Assembly: GCF_000971195.1 (NCBI RefSeq)
Contig: NZ_BBLZ01000002.1
Coordinates: forward strand, 1-64,000
Reading direction: 5' to 3'
From: Demequina soli
GTDB taxonomy: Bacteria; Actinomycetota; Actinomycetes; Actinomycetales; Demequinaceae
DNA: 64,000 bases
Part shown: piece by piece, positions 16,089 to 24,941 of the stretch
Layout: each line of letters opens with the position of its first letter
Numbering within the stretch: position 1 is the first letter of the stretch
Position numbers and translations under genes: made by a program
The notes under the pieces: generated by a model
What the model saw: the letters and a program-made list of their open reading frames with translations, nothing else
Database searches by the model: none
What the model was told of the DNA's origin: nothing

Positions 16089-17003
16089 TCAGCGCTGCGC
16101 CGTCGCCGCGATGGCGAACGAGGCCTCCACGGTCGCCCCGGGCTCGATGACGAACAGCCCCGTGCCCTCGACGCCGTGCGCCTCGAGCGTGAACGCGTCG
16201 TTGGCGTGGGAGACGGGCTCGAGCGCGAAGAAGTCCTTGCCCGGCGGGATGTAGAGCACTGCGTGGGACAGCAGCGCGTCGGCGGTGATGTCGAGGGTGA
16301 GCGCGCCCGGGTACTCGATCGTCGCGAGGTGCTCCCCGGTGCGGCCCGTGAGGCAGTCGTCCACGAACGCCTCGCCGAGGGGGCGTCGGACCGTGAAGTC
16401 CGCGTGCTCCGGGATCGGGCCCGCGGCCTCGCTCGGCATCATGTTCTCGAGCGCGTAGGCGCGCGTGCACGCGAGCTCCAGCTCGCCCTCGCCCGAGCCT
16501 GCCACGGTGCGCAGGAAGAACGGGTGGTGGCCGAACCCGGCGGGGAACGGCTCCTCGTCGACGTTCTCGATCGCGTAGGTCCACACGAAGCGCTCGTCCT
16601 CGAGCGCGAACGTGAAGCGCGCGATGAAGGTCCACGGCCAGTTCACGCCGAAGAAGTCGCGCGAGTCGAACTCCAGCACCACGCGGTCGCCGGTGTTCTC
16701 GAGCACCTCCCACGGGTACTCCCAGCCGGCGCCGTGGATCGCGGTGCCGTCGGGCCAGTTGACGCGGAGCGCGTACTGGGCGCCGTCCCACTGGAGCCGG
16801 CCGTCGCGGATCCGGTTGGACCAGGGCACGAGCGGGTACGACGCGGTCTCGGACGCGGTGGTCAGGTCGGCGGCCGACGTGGGCCGCATGACGTCGGCCC
16901 AGTCGTTGCCGATGCGGACCTGCCCGTAGGTCACGGCGCCGCCGGTGCCGGGCGCGAGACCGACGCGCCAGTGCTGATTCTCGATCGTCAGGAGCTCGGG
17001 CAT
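16089..17003 (-). CDS. Aldose 1-epimerase family protein
   Basis: This 304-aa protein resembles galactose mutarotase-like epimerases: LVPWSNRIRDGRLQWDG near residue 60, AIHGAGWEYPWEV with the first active-site-type His, and FGHHPFFLR near residue 165 with the second His pair. A glutamate near the end (LEPVSHANDAFTLE) sits where the family's catalytic acid is expected. The open frame extends to 17093 but the ATG at 17003 starts the conserved domain (MPELLTIENQHW). It interconverts anomers of hexoses or hexose phosphates; the exact sugar is unknown. Confidence 0.85.
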   Translation of the reverse strand: MPELLTIENQHWRVGLAPGTGGAVTYGQVRIGNDWADVMRPTSAADLTTASETASYPLVPWSNRIRDGRLQWDGAQYALRVNWPDGTAIHGAGWEYPWEVLENTGDRVVLEFDSRDFFGVNWPWTFIARFTFALEDERFVWTYAIENVDEEPFPAGFGHHPFFLRTVAGSGEGELELACTRAYALENMMPSEAAGPIPEHADFTVRRPLGEAFVDDCLTGRTGEHLATIEYPGALTLDITADALLSHAVLYIPPGKDFFALEPVSHANDAFTLEAHGVEGTGLFVIEPGATVEASFAIAATAQR

Positions 17004-17084
17004 AGGTCCATCATGGCCGACATGGCCGGTACCGGCGAAGGCGGAGGTCCCGCCGACGCCCCCGGGACGGGCCAGAATGGCCGC

Positions 17085-17537
17085 ATGCCGCATCGTCCGT
17101 CCCTCCGCGCGCTCGCGGTGGCCGCCGTCGCCGCGCCCCTGCTCGCGGGCTGCTCGGGCGCCCCCGTCTACCCGATCCTCGCCAGCGTCGCGCCCGCGGC
17201 GGCGCCCGACGCGGTGCTCGCGTCACGCTCGGTCGACGTGACCCTGTCGACGGCCGTCGACGAGGACGTGGTGGTGACCGGCGGCATGATCTTCTCGCCG
17301 TACTTCGACCGGCTCGACGCGATCGCGGTCGACAAGACGGTGGTGCCGGGCGAGCCGCTCACCATCCGCCTGCCCCTGGGCGCCGCGACGTGCCCCGCGG
17401 GCGAGGGGCCGAGCAGCGCGCAGCTGGTCCTCGACGTGGGCGGCGAGGAGCTGGTCCAGACGGTGCTCCTCGAGGGCGACCACCTCGCGACGCTCAACTC
17501 CGACGCGTGCGCGCTCGTACCCATCAACCAGGGCTGA
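17085..17537 (+). CDS. Small lipoprotein of unknown function
   Basis: The 150-aa product has a lipoprotein signal (basic start MPHRPSLR, hydrophobic stretch, lipobox LLAGC with the lipidated Cys at residue 23). The mature part is about 128 residues and has two further cysteines (AATCPAG and SDACAL) that may pair. The domain looks like a small beta protein; I do not recognise the family. A dispersed GGACGATGC motif falls inside the signal peptide codons. It is divergent from the epimerase gene. Confidence 0.75.
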   Translation: MPHRPSLRALAVAAVAAPLLAGCSGAPVYPILASVAPAAAPDAVLASRSVDVTLSTAVDEDVVVTGGMIFSPYFDRLDAIAVDKTVVPGEPLTIRLPLGAATCPAGEGPSSAQLVLDVGGEELVQTVLLEGDHLATLNSDACALVPINQG

Positions 17538-17615
17538 GCGTCCGGCGCGGCGTCCCTCGTGCGGGTGTCGGAGCCCGGACGTAGCCTGTCCTCGTCCGCA
17601 ACCCGGGGAGGGATC

Positions 17616-18068
17616 ATGGCCACCGTCTCGACATACCTCAACTTCGACGGCACCTGCGAGGAGGCGTTCGCCTTCTACAAGGACGTGTTCGGCGGGGAGT
17701 ACGTGGCGCCGCCGCAGAAGATGCGCGACGTGCCACGCCCGCCCGAGGCGCCGCCGCTGTCGGACGACGAGGGCAACCGGATCATGCACGTGGCGCTCGC
17801 GACCGTCGGTGGCCACCAGATCATGGGCACCGACATCATGCCCTCCATGGGGCACACCCTGACCACGGGCAACGCGATGTCGATCAACCTCGAGCTCGAT
17901 GACGAGGAGACGCTGCGCGAGATCCACGAGAAGCTGTCGGAGGGCGCCGCCGAGAGCTACGGCCCGCAGGCCGAGTTCTGGGGGCAGCTCTTCGCGACCT
18001 GCGCGGACCGGTACGGCATCCGCTGGATGATGGTCTCGCCGCTGGACGAGGGCACGGGGCTGGCGTAG
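17616..18068 (+). CDS. PhnB-like VOC (glyoxalase-fold) protein
   Basis: This 150-aa protein begins MATVSTYLNFDGTCEEAFAF, typical of PhnB/3-demethylubiquinone methyltransferase-like VOC proteins, continues with FYKDVFGGEY, GHQIMGTDIMPS and NLELDDEETLREI, and ends with FGxxxCADRYGIRWM-type residues (LFATCADRYGIRWMM). The ATG at 17616 has a GGGGAGGG ribosome site. Such proteins bind metals or small ligands, and their reactions are mostly unknown. Confidence 0.85.
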   Translation: MATVSTYLNFDGTCEEAFAFYKDVFGGEYVAPPQKMRDVPRPPEAPPLSDDEGNRIMHVALATVGGHQIMGTDIMPSMGHTLTTGNAMSINLELDDEETLREIHEKLSEGAAESYGPQAEFWGQLFATCADRYGIRWMMVSPLDEGTGLA

Positions 18069-18087
18069 CCGCCCGCGCCGGCGCGGG

Positions 18088-19428
18088 TCACGGCTGGGCG
18101 GAGCGGTCCTCGAGCTGCTGGACCAGGATGTCCTCGGCGGCCTTCTCGCGCCGCTCCCGCTCCTCCTGCGCCGGCGTGGGGTAGCGCACCCGCACGAACG
18201 GGCGGGACAGCTGGGCCGTGACGGTGAGGCGCGAGTCCCGCATCACCCACAGCGCGGCCCCAACCGAGATGAGGAGCGCCGCGACGGCGCCGACCCCGAT
18301 CGACCAGCGCGGGCCCCAGTGCTCGCCGATCCAGCCCACGAGCGGCGAGCCGATGGGCGTCGCACCCATGAGCACCATCATGTACAGCGCCATCACGCGG
18401 CCGCGCATGCGCGGCGACGTGGTCGTCTGGACGGTCGCGTTCGCGGAGGTCAGCATCGTCAGGGCGGTGAACCCGACGGGCACGCACGTCACCAGGTAGA
18501 TCGGGTAGGTGGGGGCGAGCGCCATGAGCGTCGCGGACACGCCGAACCCGAAGGCGGCGCCCACGACCAGCCGCAGCCGCGGATGCTTGCGCCGCGCGGC
18601 GAGCAGCGCCCCTCCGAGCGACCCGATCGCCGTCACCGAGCCCACGAGGCCGTAGGCGCCCGCGCCCTTGTCGAACGCGTTGGCCGCCATGAGCGCGCTG
18701 GTCATCTGGAAGTTGAGGCCGAGCGCGGAGACCACGCCGACCACCACCAGGATCACGAGGATGTCGGGGCGACGGCGCACGTACTTGACGCCCTCGCGCA
18801 GCTGGCCGCGGCCGCGCCGCACCCGCTCCTGCTCCTCGAGCTCGTTGCGGCGCATCACCATGAGTGCGAGGATCGTCGCGCCGTACGACACGGCGTTGAG
18901 CACGAACACCCAGCCCGACCCGATGATCGCGATGAGGAACCCCGCGAGGCCCGGCCCGATGAGGCGCGCGGCGTTGAACGAGGCGCTGTTGAGGCCCACC
19001 GCGTTGGGCAGGCTCGCCGGCGGCACCAGGTCGGACACGAACGTCTGCCGCGCGGGGCCGTCGAAGGCCGACACGATGCCGAGCAGGAACGCGAACACGT
19101 ACACGTGCCACAGGTCCACGTGCCCCGCGAGCGTCATCACGCCCAGCGCGAGGCTCAGCACGCCCTGGCCCAGCTGCGTCGCGATGAGCAGCTTGCGGTG
19201 GTCGACGCGGTCCGCCACGACGCCCGCCCACGCGGACAGCAGCAGGAACGGAAGGAACTGCAGCGCCGTGGTGACGCCGACGGCGAAGCCCGATCCCGCG
19301 GTGAGCACCGTCAGGACCAGCCAGTCCTGCGCGACCCGCTGCATCCAGGTGCCCACGTTCGACACGAGGGCGCCCGCGAACCAGAGGCGGTAGTTGAAGA
19401 AGCGCAGCGAGGCGAAGGTCTGTGACAT
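18088..19428 (-). CDS. MFS transporter, EntS/MFS_3-like
   Basis: This 446-aa transporter has twelve predicted membrane segments and the features of the MFS_3 exporter group: RLWFAGALVSNVGTWMQRVA at the start, the loop motif GVVADRVDHRKLL, SAFDGPARQTFVSDLV, and the second-half motif TTTSPRMRGRVMALYMM. Members include the enterobactin exporter EntS and macrolide exporters, so export of a small molecule is likely, but the substrate cannot be inferred. The C-terminal tail is charged. It is divergent from the ABC-F gene. Confidence 0.85.
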   Translation of the reverse strand: MSQTFASLRFFNYRLWFAGALVSNVGTWMQRVAQDWLVLTVLTAGSGFAVGVTTALQFLPFLLLSAWAGVVADRVDHRKLLIATQLGQGVLSLALGVMTLAGHVDLWHVYVFAFLLGIVSAFDGPARQTFVSDLVPPASLPNAVGLNSASFNAARLIGPGLAGFLIAIIGSGWVFVLNAVSYGATILALMVMRRNELEEQERVRRGRGQLREGVKYVRRRPDILVILVVVGVVSALGLNFQMTSALMAANAFDKGAGAYGLVGSVTAIGSLGGALLAARRKHPRLRLVVGAAFGFGVSATLMALAPTYPIYLVTCVPVGFTALTMLTSANATVQTTTSPRMRGRVMALYMMVLMGATPIGSPLVGWIGEHWGPRWSIGVGAVAALLISVGAALWVMRDSRLTVTAQLSRPFVRVRYPTPAQEERERREKAAEDILVQQLEDRSAQP

Positions 19429-19816
19429 GCCACCTGTTCAACCGGCTGACGCGGGCGGTTCTTCCGCGGCGTCGCGTCGGTACTGGCGCCTCTGCCACCC
19501 TACGCCCGCGCGCATCGTCCCCGGTCCGGCGCCCGCCGCCCGCTGCGACCGTCCCCCACACGCGATCTGCACTTCGCGACGCGGTGGTCGCGCTTCGCAC
19601 CGCGAAGTGCAGGACGGGAGCGCTCCCATCCGAGTGCGAGTGTGGAGCGAGGTCGGGGCGAGGGGCCGGCGTTGCCACGGGACGATGCGCGGCGTACGGT
19701 GGTCCCGGCGCGCCGCGAGGGTCGGCGCCGAGGAGGAACGTTGGAGCTGTAGGGATGCCGGACCACGCGTCTGGCCACAGGTCTCATCCACCTTCCAGAC
19801 CCCTGCGGAGCCTCCC
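19429..19816. other. Divergent intergenic region before the ABC-F gene
   Basis: The 388-base gap holds repeat copy B, two copies of the GGACGATGC motif in opposite orientation (19512 minus, 19680 plus) and the promoters of two divergent genes. ABC-F genes of this kind are often controlled by leader peptides; I looked for a short ORF with a ribosome site and did not find a convincing one. Confidence 0.5.
19547..19654. repeat. Intergenic TIR element, copy B
   Basis: It starts GACCGTCCCCCACACGC and ends GTGTGGAGCGAGGTC. CTGCACTTCGCG (19568-19579) and CGCGAAGTGCAG (19601-19612) form a perfect 12-bp inner stem enclosing GTGGTCGCGCTTCGC. It is the only copy located between divergent genes. Confidence 0.75.
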
Positions 19817-21430
19817 ATGCATGCCCTCTCCCTCTCTCACGTCGCCTACGCCTGGCCCGACGGCCGGCCGGTCTTCTCCGATCTGACGTTCACCGTCCCC
19901 GCTGGCCTGTCCGCGCTCGTGGGCCGCAACGGCATCGGCAAGTCCACCCTGGTGCGGCTCGCGCTCGGCGAGCTCACGCCCGCCTCCGGCACCGTGACCC
20001 GGGCGGGCGCGATCGCCCACGTGCCTCAGGACCTCACGCTCGACACCGGCGCGACCATCGCGCGCGTGCTCGGCGTCGAGGACAGGCTCGTCGCGCTGCG
20101 CGCGATCGAGTCCGGCTCGACCGACCCCGCCCACTACGACGCCCTCGCCGACGACTGGACGGTCGAGGAGCGCGCCACCGCGGTGCTCGCGTCGCTCGGC
20201 CTCCGGCTCAGCCTCGACCGCACCGTCGGCGGGATGAGCGGCGGCGAGGCGGTGCTGCTCGCCGTCGGTGCGGCGCTGCTGGCGCGACCCGACCTGCTCG
20301 TGCTCGACGAGCCCACCAACAACCTCGATGCGGACGCCCGCGAGCTGCTCGCCGCGCGCCTCGCGGCGCGCGAGGGGGCCACGCTCGTGGTGAGCCACGA
20401 CAGGACGCTGCTCGAGGCGGTCGACCGCATCGGCGAGCTGCGCGAGCGGGAGGACCGCACCACCGAGCTCGTGTGGTTCGGCGGCGCGCTCGCGGAGTTC
20501 GAGGAGGCGCAGGAGCTCGAGCGCGAGTCGGCGCGCCGGGCCGTCACCACCGCGGAGGCCGACGTCGCGCGCCGCGCCCGCGAGCTCGACGCGCACGTGA
20601 CGTCGGCGGGTCGCAAGGCGCGGCGCGGCGAGAAGGCCCGCGCCGACCGCCGCGTGGTCGGCCTCGCGGCGGACGCGAAGCGCGGTCAGGCGGAACGCAC
20701 CGACGCGCGCGTGCGGGCCATCCACCAGGGACGGCTCGCCGACGCGCGCGACCGGCTCGCCGCGGCCCGTGACGCGATCCCACGCGACCGCACCATCCGC
20801 GTCGACCTGCCCGGCACCGAGGTGCCCGGCAGGCGGCTCGTGCTGGAGGCGTCCGGGCTGACCACGCGCACGGGCGCGGTGCTGGACGCGGTGGTGCGCG
20901 GGCCTGAGCGCATCCATCTCGCCGGCGGCAACGGCGCGGGCAAGACCACGCTCGTCGCGACCCTGCTCGGCGAGCTCGATGCCGTCGATGGGGAGGCGCG
21001 GGTGGCGGTTCCGGTGGGTGTGCTGCGGCAGCGCCTCGACGCGCTCGACGATGCGGTGTCCGTCGTGGAGAACGTGCGCCGGCGGGCGCCCGCGGCCGCC
21101 GAGCAGGAGGTGCGCGACAGCCTGGGCCGGTTCCGCCTGCGCGGGGCCGCCGCCGAGGCGCCGGTCGGCACCCTGTCGGGAGGCGAGCGGTTCCGCGCCG
21201 CGCTCGCGTGCGTGCTGCTCGCCCGGCCCGAGCCGCAGCTGCTCGTGCTCGACGAGCCCACCAACAGCCTCGACCTCGACTCGCAGGCCCAGCTGGTGGA
21301 GGCGCTCGCGGGCTACCGGGGCGCGCTCCTGGTCATCAGCCACGACCGCGCCTTCGTCGACGCGCTCGCGCCCACCCGCGAGTGGACGGTGACGGCCGAC
21401 GGCGGGGAGGTGGAGGACCGCCCGCTGTAG
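19817..21430 (+). CDS. ABC-F family ATPase (ribosomal protection/translation factor type)
   Basis: This 537-aa soluble protein has two ABC nucleotide-binding domains and no membrane segments. The first has Walker A GRNGIGKST (near residue 37), signature MSGGEAV and Walker B LLVLDEPTNNLD; the second has GGNGAGKTT, LSGGERFR and LLVLDEPTNSLD. A charged Ala/Arg-rich linker of about 100 residues lies between them, as in ABC-F proteins that bind the ribosomal E-site. Members either protect ribosomes from antibiotics or help translation. The ATG at 19817 gives MHALSLSHVAYAW. The specific class cannot be named. Confidence 0.88.
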   Translation: MHALSLSHVAYAWPDGRPVFSDLTFTVPAGLSALVGRNGIGKSTLVRLALGELTPASGTVTRAGAIAHVPQDLTLDTGATIARVLGVEDRLVALRAIESGSTDPAHYDALADDWTVEERATAVLASLGLRLSLDRTVGGMSGGEAVLLAVGAALLARPDLLVLDEPTNNLDADARELLAARLAAREGATLVVSHDRTLLEAVDRIGELREREDRTTELVWFGGALAEFEEAQELERESARRAVTTAEADVARRARELDAHVTSAGRKARRGEKARADRRVVGLAADAKRGQAERTDARVRAIHQGRLADARDRLAAARDAIPRDRTIRVDLPGTEVPGRRLVLEASGLTTRTGAVLDAVVRGPERIHLAGGNGAGKTTLVATLLGELDAVDGEARVAVPVGVLRQRLDALDDAVSVVENVRRRAPAAAEQEVRDSLGRFRLRGAAAEAPVGTLSGGERFRAALACVLLARPEPQLLVLDEPTNSLDLDSQAQLVEALAGYRGALLVISHDRAFVDALAPTREWTVTADGGEVEDRPL

Positions 21431-21485
21431 CCGCCCGCGCCCGCGCCCGCGCCCCGCCCGCGCCCGCGCCCCCGACCCGACCGCC
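21431..21485. repeat. CGCCCG-type simple repeat
   Basis: Directly after the ABC-F stop the sequence is a nearly pure run of CGCCCG/CCGCGC units without A and almost without T. It may act with neighbouring sequence as a transcription stop, or be slippage-prone DNA. No gene is seen. Confidence 0.6.
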
Positions 21486-21488
21486 CGC

Positions 21489-21590
21489 TTCCCACACGCC
21501 GGATGCAGATCGCCGTGCTCGACTCGGGCTTTGCGACGGGAAGTGCAGAGGGTGAACGTTCACACCTCGGTGCTGGTGTGGAGAGAGGTC
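21489..21590. repeat. Intergenic TIR element, copy C (degenerate)
   Basis: It starts TCCCACACGC and ends GTGTGGAGAGAGGTC; ATGCAGATCG and GGAAGTGCAG form the inner arms and the centre is CTCGGGCTTTGCGAC. It is more diverged than the others and lies between two convergent genes. Confidence 0.6.
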
Positions 21591-21613
21591 ACGGCGCGGA
21601 TGGGGTTCGGGGC

Positions 21614-22681
21614 TCACGCCCCGGCGGCGTCGAGCTCCTCGAGCTGGGCCGCGGTGAGCTCGACGTCGATCGCCTCGGCGCACTCGAGGTACTGATCCCA
21701 CGTGCGCGCCCCGACGAGCGGGATCACGGTGGGCGCCTCGCGCGACAGCAGCCACGCGAGCGCCACCTGGTTCCCGGTCGCGCCGGTCGTGGCGGCGACG
21801 CGGTCGAGCGCCGCGAGCCGCACGTCGGCGTCCGGGCCGAGGTAGGGGTGCATGCCCCAGAACGATGCGTCGCGACGCTCGGTCGCGGAGAACAGCCCCT
21901 TGAGCACGGGCGAGTACGCGACGAGCTGCAGGTCGGGATGGCTGCCCAGGTAGTCGAGGTGCTCGACGCCCACGATGCTGCGCGCCGAGACTCCCGCCCG
22001 GGGCCGCAGGTAGGCGTGCTGCTCCTGGAAGGCGACCGGCTGCGGCCACCCGTTGGCGTCGCACGTCGCGCGGATCTGCGCGAGCCGCCACGCGGGCGCG
22101 TTGGACCAGCCGTAGCCGCCGATCAGGCCGGCGTCGATGGCGCTCGCGAGGAAGCCGAGCGTCTCCTCGAGCGGCGTCGCACGGTCGTCGACGTGCACGT
22201 AGTACAGGTCGATGCGGTCGAGCCCGAGGCGGCCGAGCGAGGCGGCGAGCGAGTCCCGCAGCGTGTCCGCGGACGCGCCGACGAACCGCTGGCGCGCGAG
22301 GGTCCAGTCCGCGACACCGTCGACGAAGACCCCGTCCACCGAGGCGAGCATGCCCGAGCCCTTGGTGGCGAGGTGCACGCTCGCGCGCGCGCCGGAGTCC
22401 GCGATCCACCGTCCGAGCAGCGACTCCGAGTGGCCGCCGAGCGAGCCCTCGTCCTCCCACCAGCAGTAGCAGTCGGCCGTGTCGATGAGTCCGGGCACGG
22501 CGGAGCCGTCGGGAGCGGCGAAGCGCGGCACCACCTCGGTGACGAAGTGGTCGAGGATGCGCCGCGACTCGTCCTCGGGGGTGCGGGTGCCCATGATCAT
22601 CGCGCCCACCGCGAGCGGCGCGAGGTACGTGTCCGTGAGGCCGAGCCGCCGCGCGGCCAGGGGTGCGGGTCCTTCGCTCAT
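21614..22681 (-). CDS. Aldo/keto reductase
   Basis: This 355-aa NADPH-dependent oxidoreductase of the aldo/keto reductase superfamily shows a TIM-barrel pattern: PGLIDTADCYCWW with the catalytic Asp-Tyr region, HLATKGSG with the catalytic Lys, IDLYYVHVDD with the catalytic His, and a C-terminal VIPLVGARTWDQYLECAEAI coenzyme region. Substrates are carbonyl compounds or sugars and cannot be specified. It starts at ATG 22681 and has no co-transcribed neighbour. Confidence 0.85.
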   Translation of the reverse strand: MSEGPAPLAARRLGLTDTYLAPLAVGAMIMGTRTPEDESRRILDHFVTEVVPRFAAPDGSAVPGLIDTADCYCWWEDEGSLGGHSESLLGRWIADSGARASVHLATKGSGMLASVDGVFVDGVADWTLARQRFVGASADTLRDSLAASLGRLGLDRIDLYYVHVDDRATPLEETLGFLASAIDAGLIGGYGWSNAPAWRLAQIRATCDANGWPQPVAFQEQHAYLRPRAGVSARSIVGVEHLDYLGSHPDLQLVAYSPVLKGLFSATERRDASFWGMHPYLGPDADVRLAALDRVAATTGATGNQVALAWLLSREAPTVIPLVGARTWDQYLECAEAIDVELTAAQLEELDAAGA

Positions 22682-22767
22682 GCCTCGACGCTACGGCCCT
22701 GCGCGCGGCGGCGCGCGGTGGGACGATGCCCGGGTGGGGTCGGCGCAGGCCCCCGGGGAGGCGCGTG

Positions 22768-23112
22768 ATGAGGTACCTGCTGCTCGTGTGCACGGAGGAG
22801 CTCGTGGACCCGGCCGAGCCGCCGCCGGACGATGCGATCGACACCTGGGTGGCGACGCACGACGCGAGCGGTGCCCGGGTCTGGGGCGACCGGCTCGCCG
22901 ACCCCGCCGAGTCGCGCGTGGTCCGCATCCGCGCCGGTGGCGCGTCGATCGAGCCGGGCCCGCTGCACGAGGCGCACCGTGCCATCGCGGGCCTCGACAT
23001 CCTCGAGTGCGGCTCGCTCGACGAGGCCGTGGAGGTCGCCCTCGCGCACCCGATGGCGCGCGAGGGGGTGCTCGAGGTGAGGCCCTTCTACGACTGGGGC
23101 GCCGCGGGCTGA
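22768..23112 (+). CDS. YCII-related (DGPF-type) protein
   Basis: This 114-aa protein begins MRYLLLVCTEE and ends EVALAHPMAREGVLEVRPFY, the alpha-beta barrel pattern of YCII/DGPF proteins; the DGPF element itself is not conserved. Many relatives are neighbours of sigma factors, but none is seen here. A GGGGAGG ribosome site precedes the ATG at 22768. Its biochemical role is unknown. Confidence 0.8.
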   Translation: MRYLLLVCTEELVDPAEPPPDDAIDTWVATHDASGARVWGDRLADPAESRVVRIRAGGASIEPGPLHEAHRAIAGLDILECGSLDEAVEVALAHPMAREGVLEVRPFYDWGAAG

Positions 23113-23154
23113 CCCGCCCCGACCACCGGCGCATCCGCAAAGCGATTCAATAAT

Positions 23155-23203
23155 TTGCACGTATTGCCATGCGAAGTTGTATTCATATAAAACTTTGAAT
23201 ACT
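23155..23203 (+). promoter_or_regulatory. AT-rich promoter and inverted repeat of the AlbA-type gene
   Basis: The last 70 bases before the GTG at 23212 are strikingly AT-rich for this genome. TTGCAC at 23155-23160 resembles a -35 box, with TATTCA/TATAAA stretches at 23180-23191 as possible -10 boxes. GTATTCA (23179-23185) and TGAATAC (23196-23202) form a perfect inverted repeat overlapping them, a likely operator. Confidence 0.55.
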
Positions 23204-23211
23204 CTTATCGC

Positions 23212-24906
23212 GTGGACCTGAACACGGTGCGTGAGCTCATCGCCGGTGGCGAGAGCATGAGCGTGGAGTTCAAGCGCGGTGCATCGGTGGGTCATCTCAA
23301 CGATCGCGAGCTCGTGGAGGCCGTTGCCTGCCTCGCGAACGCGGAAGGTGGGACGCTGCTCATCGGGGTCGAGGACGACGGTCGTGTCACAGGTTGCGCG
23401 CCGCGTCACGGAGAGGTGACCGATCCCGCACGGGTCGAGGCGCTCGTGATCCACCAGACGGTTCCACCCCTGTCGGTCGAGTGCGAGGTCCATGTCGTCG
23501 ATGGATCGGAGGTCGTGGTCGTCGCCGTCCCGAGTGCCGCCGGTGTCGTGGGTACCGCGGCGGGTCGATTCCAGAGGCGCGGGCTCCGGCTTGACGGCAA
23601 GCCTGAGTGTCGCGCCATGAGCCCGGCGGAGATCCTGTCGAGCACCTACTCCTTCGGAACGCTGGACTTCGCGACCACCGTCGCGTCCGGGGCACGGTTC
23701 GACGACCTCGATCCGGACGCCTTCGATCGCTACCGCTCAAGCGTGGCGACCAGCCGGGGGGATGCCGTCCTCGCCGGCCTTCCAGATGCCGAGCTCCTGC
23801 AATCGCTCGCCCTGGGGTTCCCACAGCCTGACGGCACGTGGCGCATCACCTTCGGCGCGATCCTCCTGTTCGGAACGGCACATGCGATCCGGCGGTACGT
23901 GCCGAACCACGAGGTGCTGATCCAGGTGTTGGACGGCACCGAGCTGCGCGTGAACGAGAGCGTCGTCGCGCCCCTCCTTGAGTGCGCGCAGCGGGCATAC
24001 GAGCGCATGCAGGCTTCGCTGACGGAGGACGAGGTCCAGTGGGGTCTCATTCGGGTCAAGCTGCCGCTCGTTCCCGCGGATGCGCTCCGCGAGGCGATCG
24101 CGAACGCGCTCGTCCACCGTGACTTCACCGCGCGAGGGCCGGTCAGGATCACCCTGACCAAGGAGCTCCTCACCGTGTCGAGCCCTGGGGGCCTTCCCCC
24201 AGGGATGTCGTTGGCGAACCTCGTGGACCAGTCGATGCCCCGCAGCCCGATGCTGGCGGATGCACTGAAGCGGGCAGGCCTCGTCGAGCGCAGCGGCCGT
24301 GGAGTGGCGCGCATGATCGAGGCGGCGCTCCGTGTGGGGCGATCTGAGCCGTCGTTCGCGCGCACGACGGACGCGATGGTCGTCGCCGACTTCCCGCTCG
24401 GCCGCGCAGACCTCGACCTGGTGCGCTTCCTCTTGGGGGATGAGGGCAGGCCGGGACCCCCGCTCTCGCTGACTGCGCTGCGCATCGTGGCGGAGGTCCG
24501 TTCGGTCGGCTCGGCGACCGTTGGGGAGATCTCGGGCGCAATCGGCGTCCCTGGGGCATCGCTGCGACCGACACTGACCTCGCTCGTGGAGTCGGGTGTC
24601 CTCGAGCTGCGGGGAGCTGGTCGTGGTCGCCGCTATCACCTCGCGTCCGCGTTCTACCGTCACTCGGAACAGCGCGCGGCGTACATCCGGGTGCGCGGAA
24701 CAGATCCCATGCAGCAGGAGCAGATGGTCGTGCGTTGGATCGAGGAGTATGGATCGATCTCGCGCGGAGAGGCCGCCGACCTCTGCTTGATCACCGGCCA
24801 GCAGGCGACCACCTTGCTCCAGCGGCTTCGCGACGAGGGTCGGATCGAGATGACGGGCGAGCGGCGTACCGCGCGCTACGTGCTCGTCGGTGGCGACCCG
24901 GGATAG
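23212..24906 (+). CDS. AlbA_2/Schlafen-type putative DNA-binding ATPase-like regulator
   Basis: This 564-aa protein begins with an AlbA_2 domain (SMSVEFKRGASVGHLNDREL, then CLANAEGGTLLIGVEDDGRV), has a middle ATPase-like C-terminal domain (REAIANALVHRDFTARGPV, VSSPGGLPPGM, MLADALKRAGLVERSGRGV) and ends with two winged-helix segments (residues about 420-560). Proteins of this design are often annotated as transcriptional regulators or helicases and occur on mobile DNA. Codon choice is less GC-biased than in the neighbours (more GAT, GGT, TTG), the promoter is AT-rich, and it lacks the dispersed GGACGATGC motif. All this suggests recent transfer. Its target is unknown. Confidence 0.8.
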   Translation: MDLNTVRELIAGGESMSVEFKRGASVGHLNDRELVEAVACLANAEGGTLLIGVEDDGRVTGCAPRHGEVTDPARVEALVIHQTVPPLSVECEVHVVDGSEVVVVAVPSAAGVVGTAAGRFQRRGLRLDGKPECRAMSPAEILSSTYSFGTLDFATTVASGARFDDLDPDAFDRYRSSVATSRGDAVLAGLPDAELLQSLALGFPQPDGTWRITFGAILLFGTAHAIRRYVPNHEVLIQVLDGTELRVNESVVAPLLECAQRAYERMQASLTEDEVQWGLIRVKLPLVPADALREAIANALVHRDFTARGPVRITLTKELLTVSSPGGLPPGMSLANLVDQSMPRSPMLADALKRAGLVERSGRGVARMIEAALRVGRSEPSFARTTDAMVVADFPLGRADLDLVRFLLGDEGRPGPPLSLTALRIVAEVRSVGSATVGEISGAIGVPGASLRPTLTSLVESGVLELRGAGRGRRYHLASAFYRHSEQRAAYIRVRGTDPMQQEQMVVRWIEEYGSISRGEAADLCLITGQQATTLLQRLRDEGRIEMTGERRTARYVLVGGDPG

Positions 24907-24941
24907 GCGGTCGCGGGCCACGAGCCCGTTAGCCTGGCCGT

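Noticed and set aside
18072-18087. CCCGCGCCGGCGCGGG palindrome between convergent genes as a terminator
   Set aside because: The palindrome has no room for a loop, and this kind of GC palindrome is frequent by chance at this base composition.
19429-19816. Leader peptide or antibiotic attenuator before the ABC-F gene
   Set aside because: No short ORF with a credible ribosome site was found; the region is explained mostly by repeat copy B and two motif copies.
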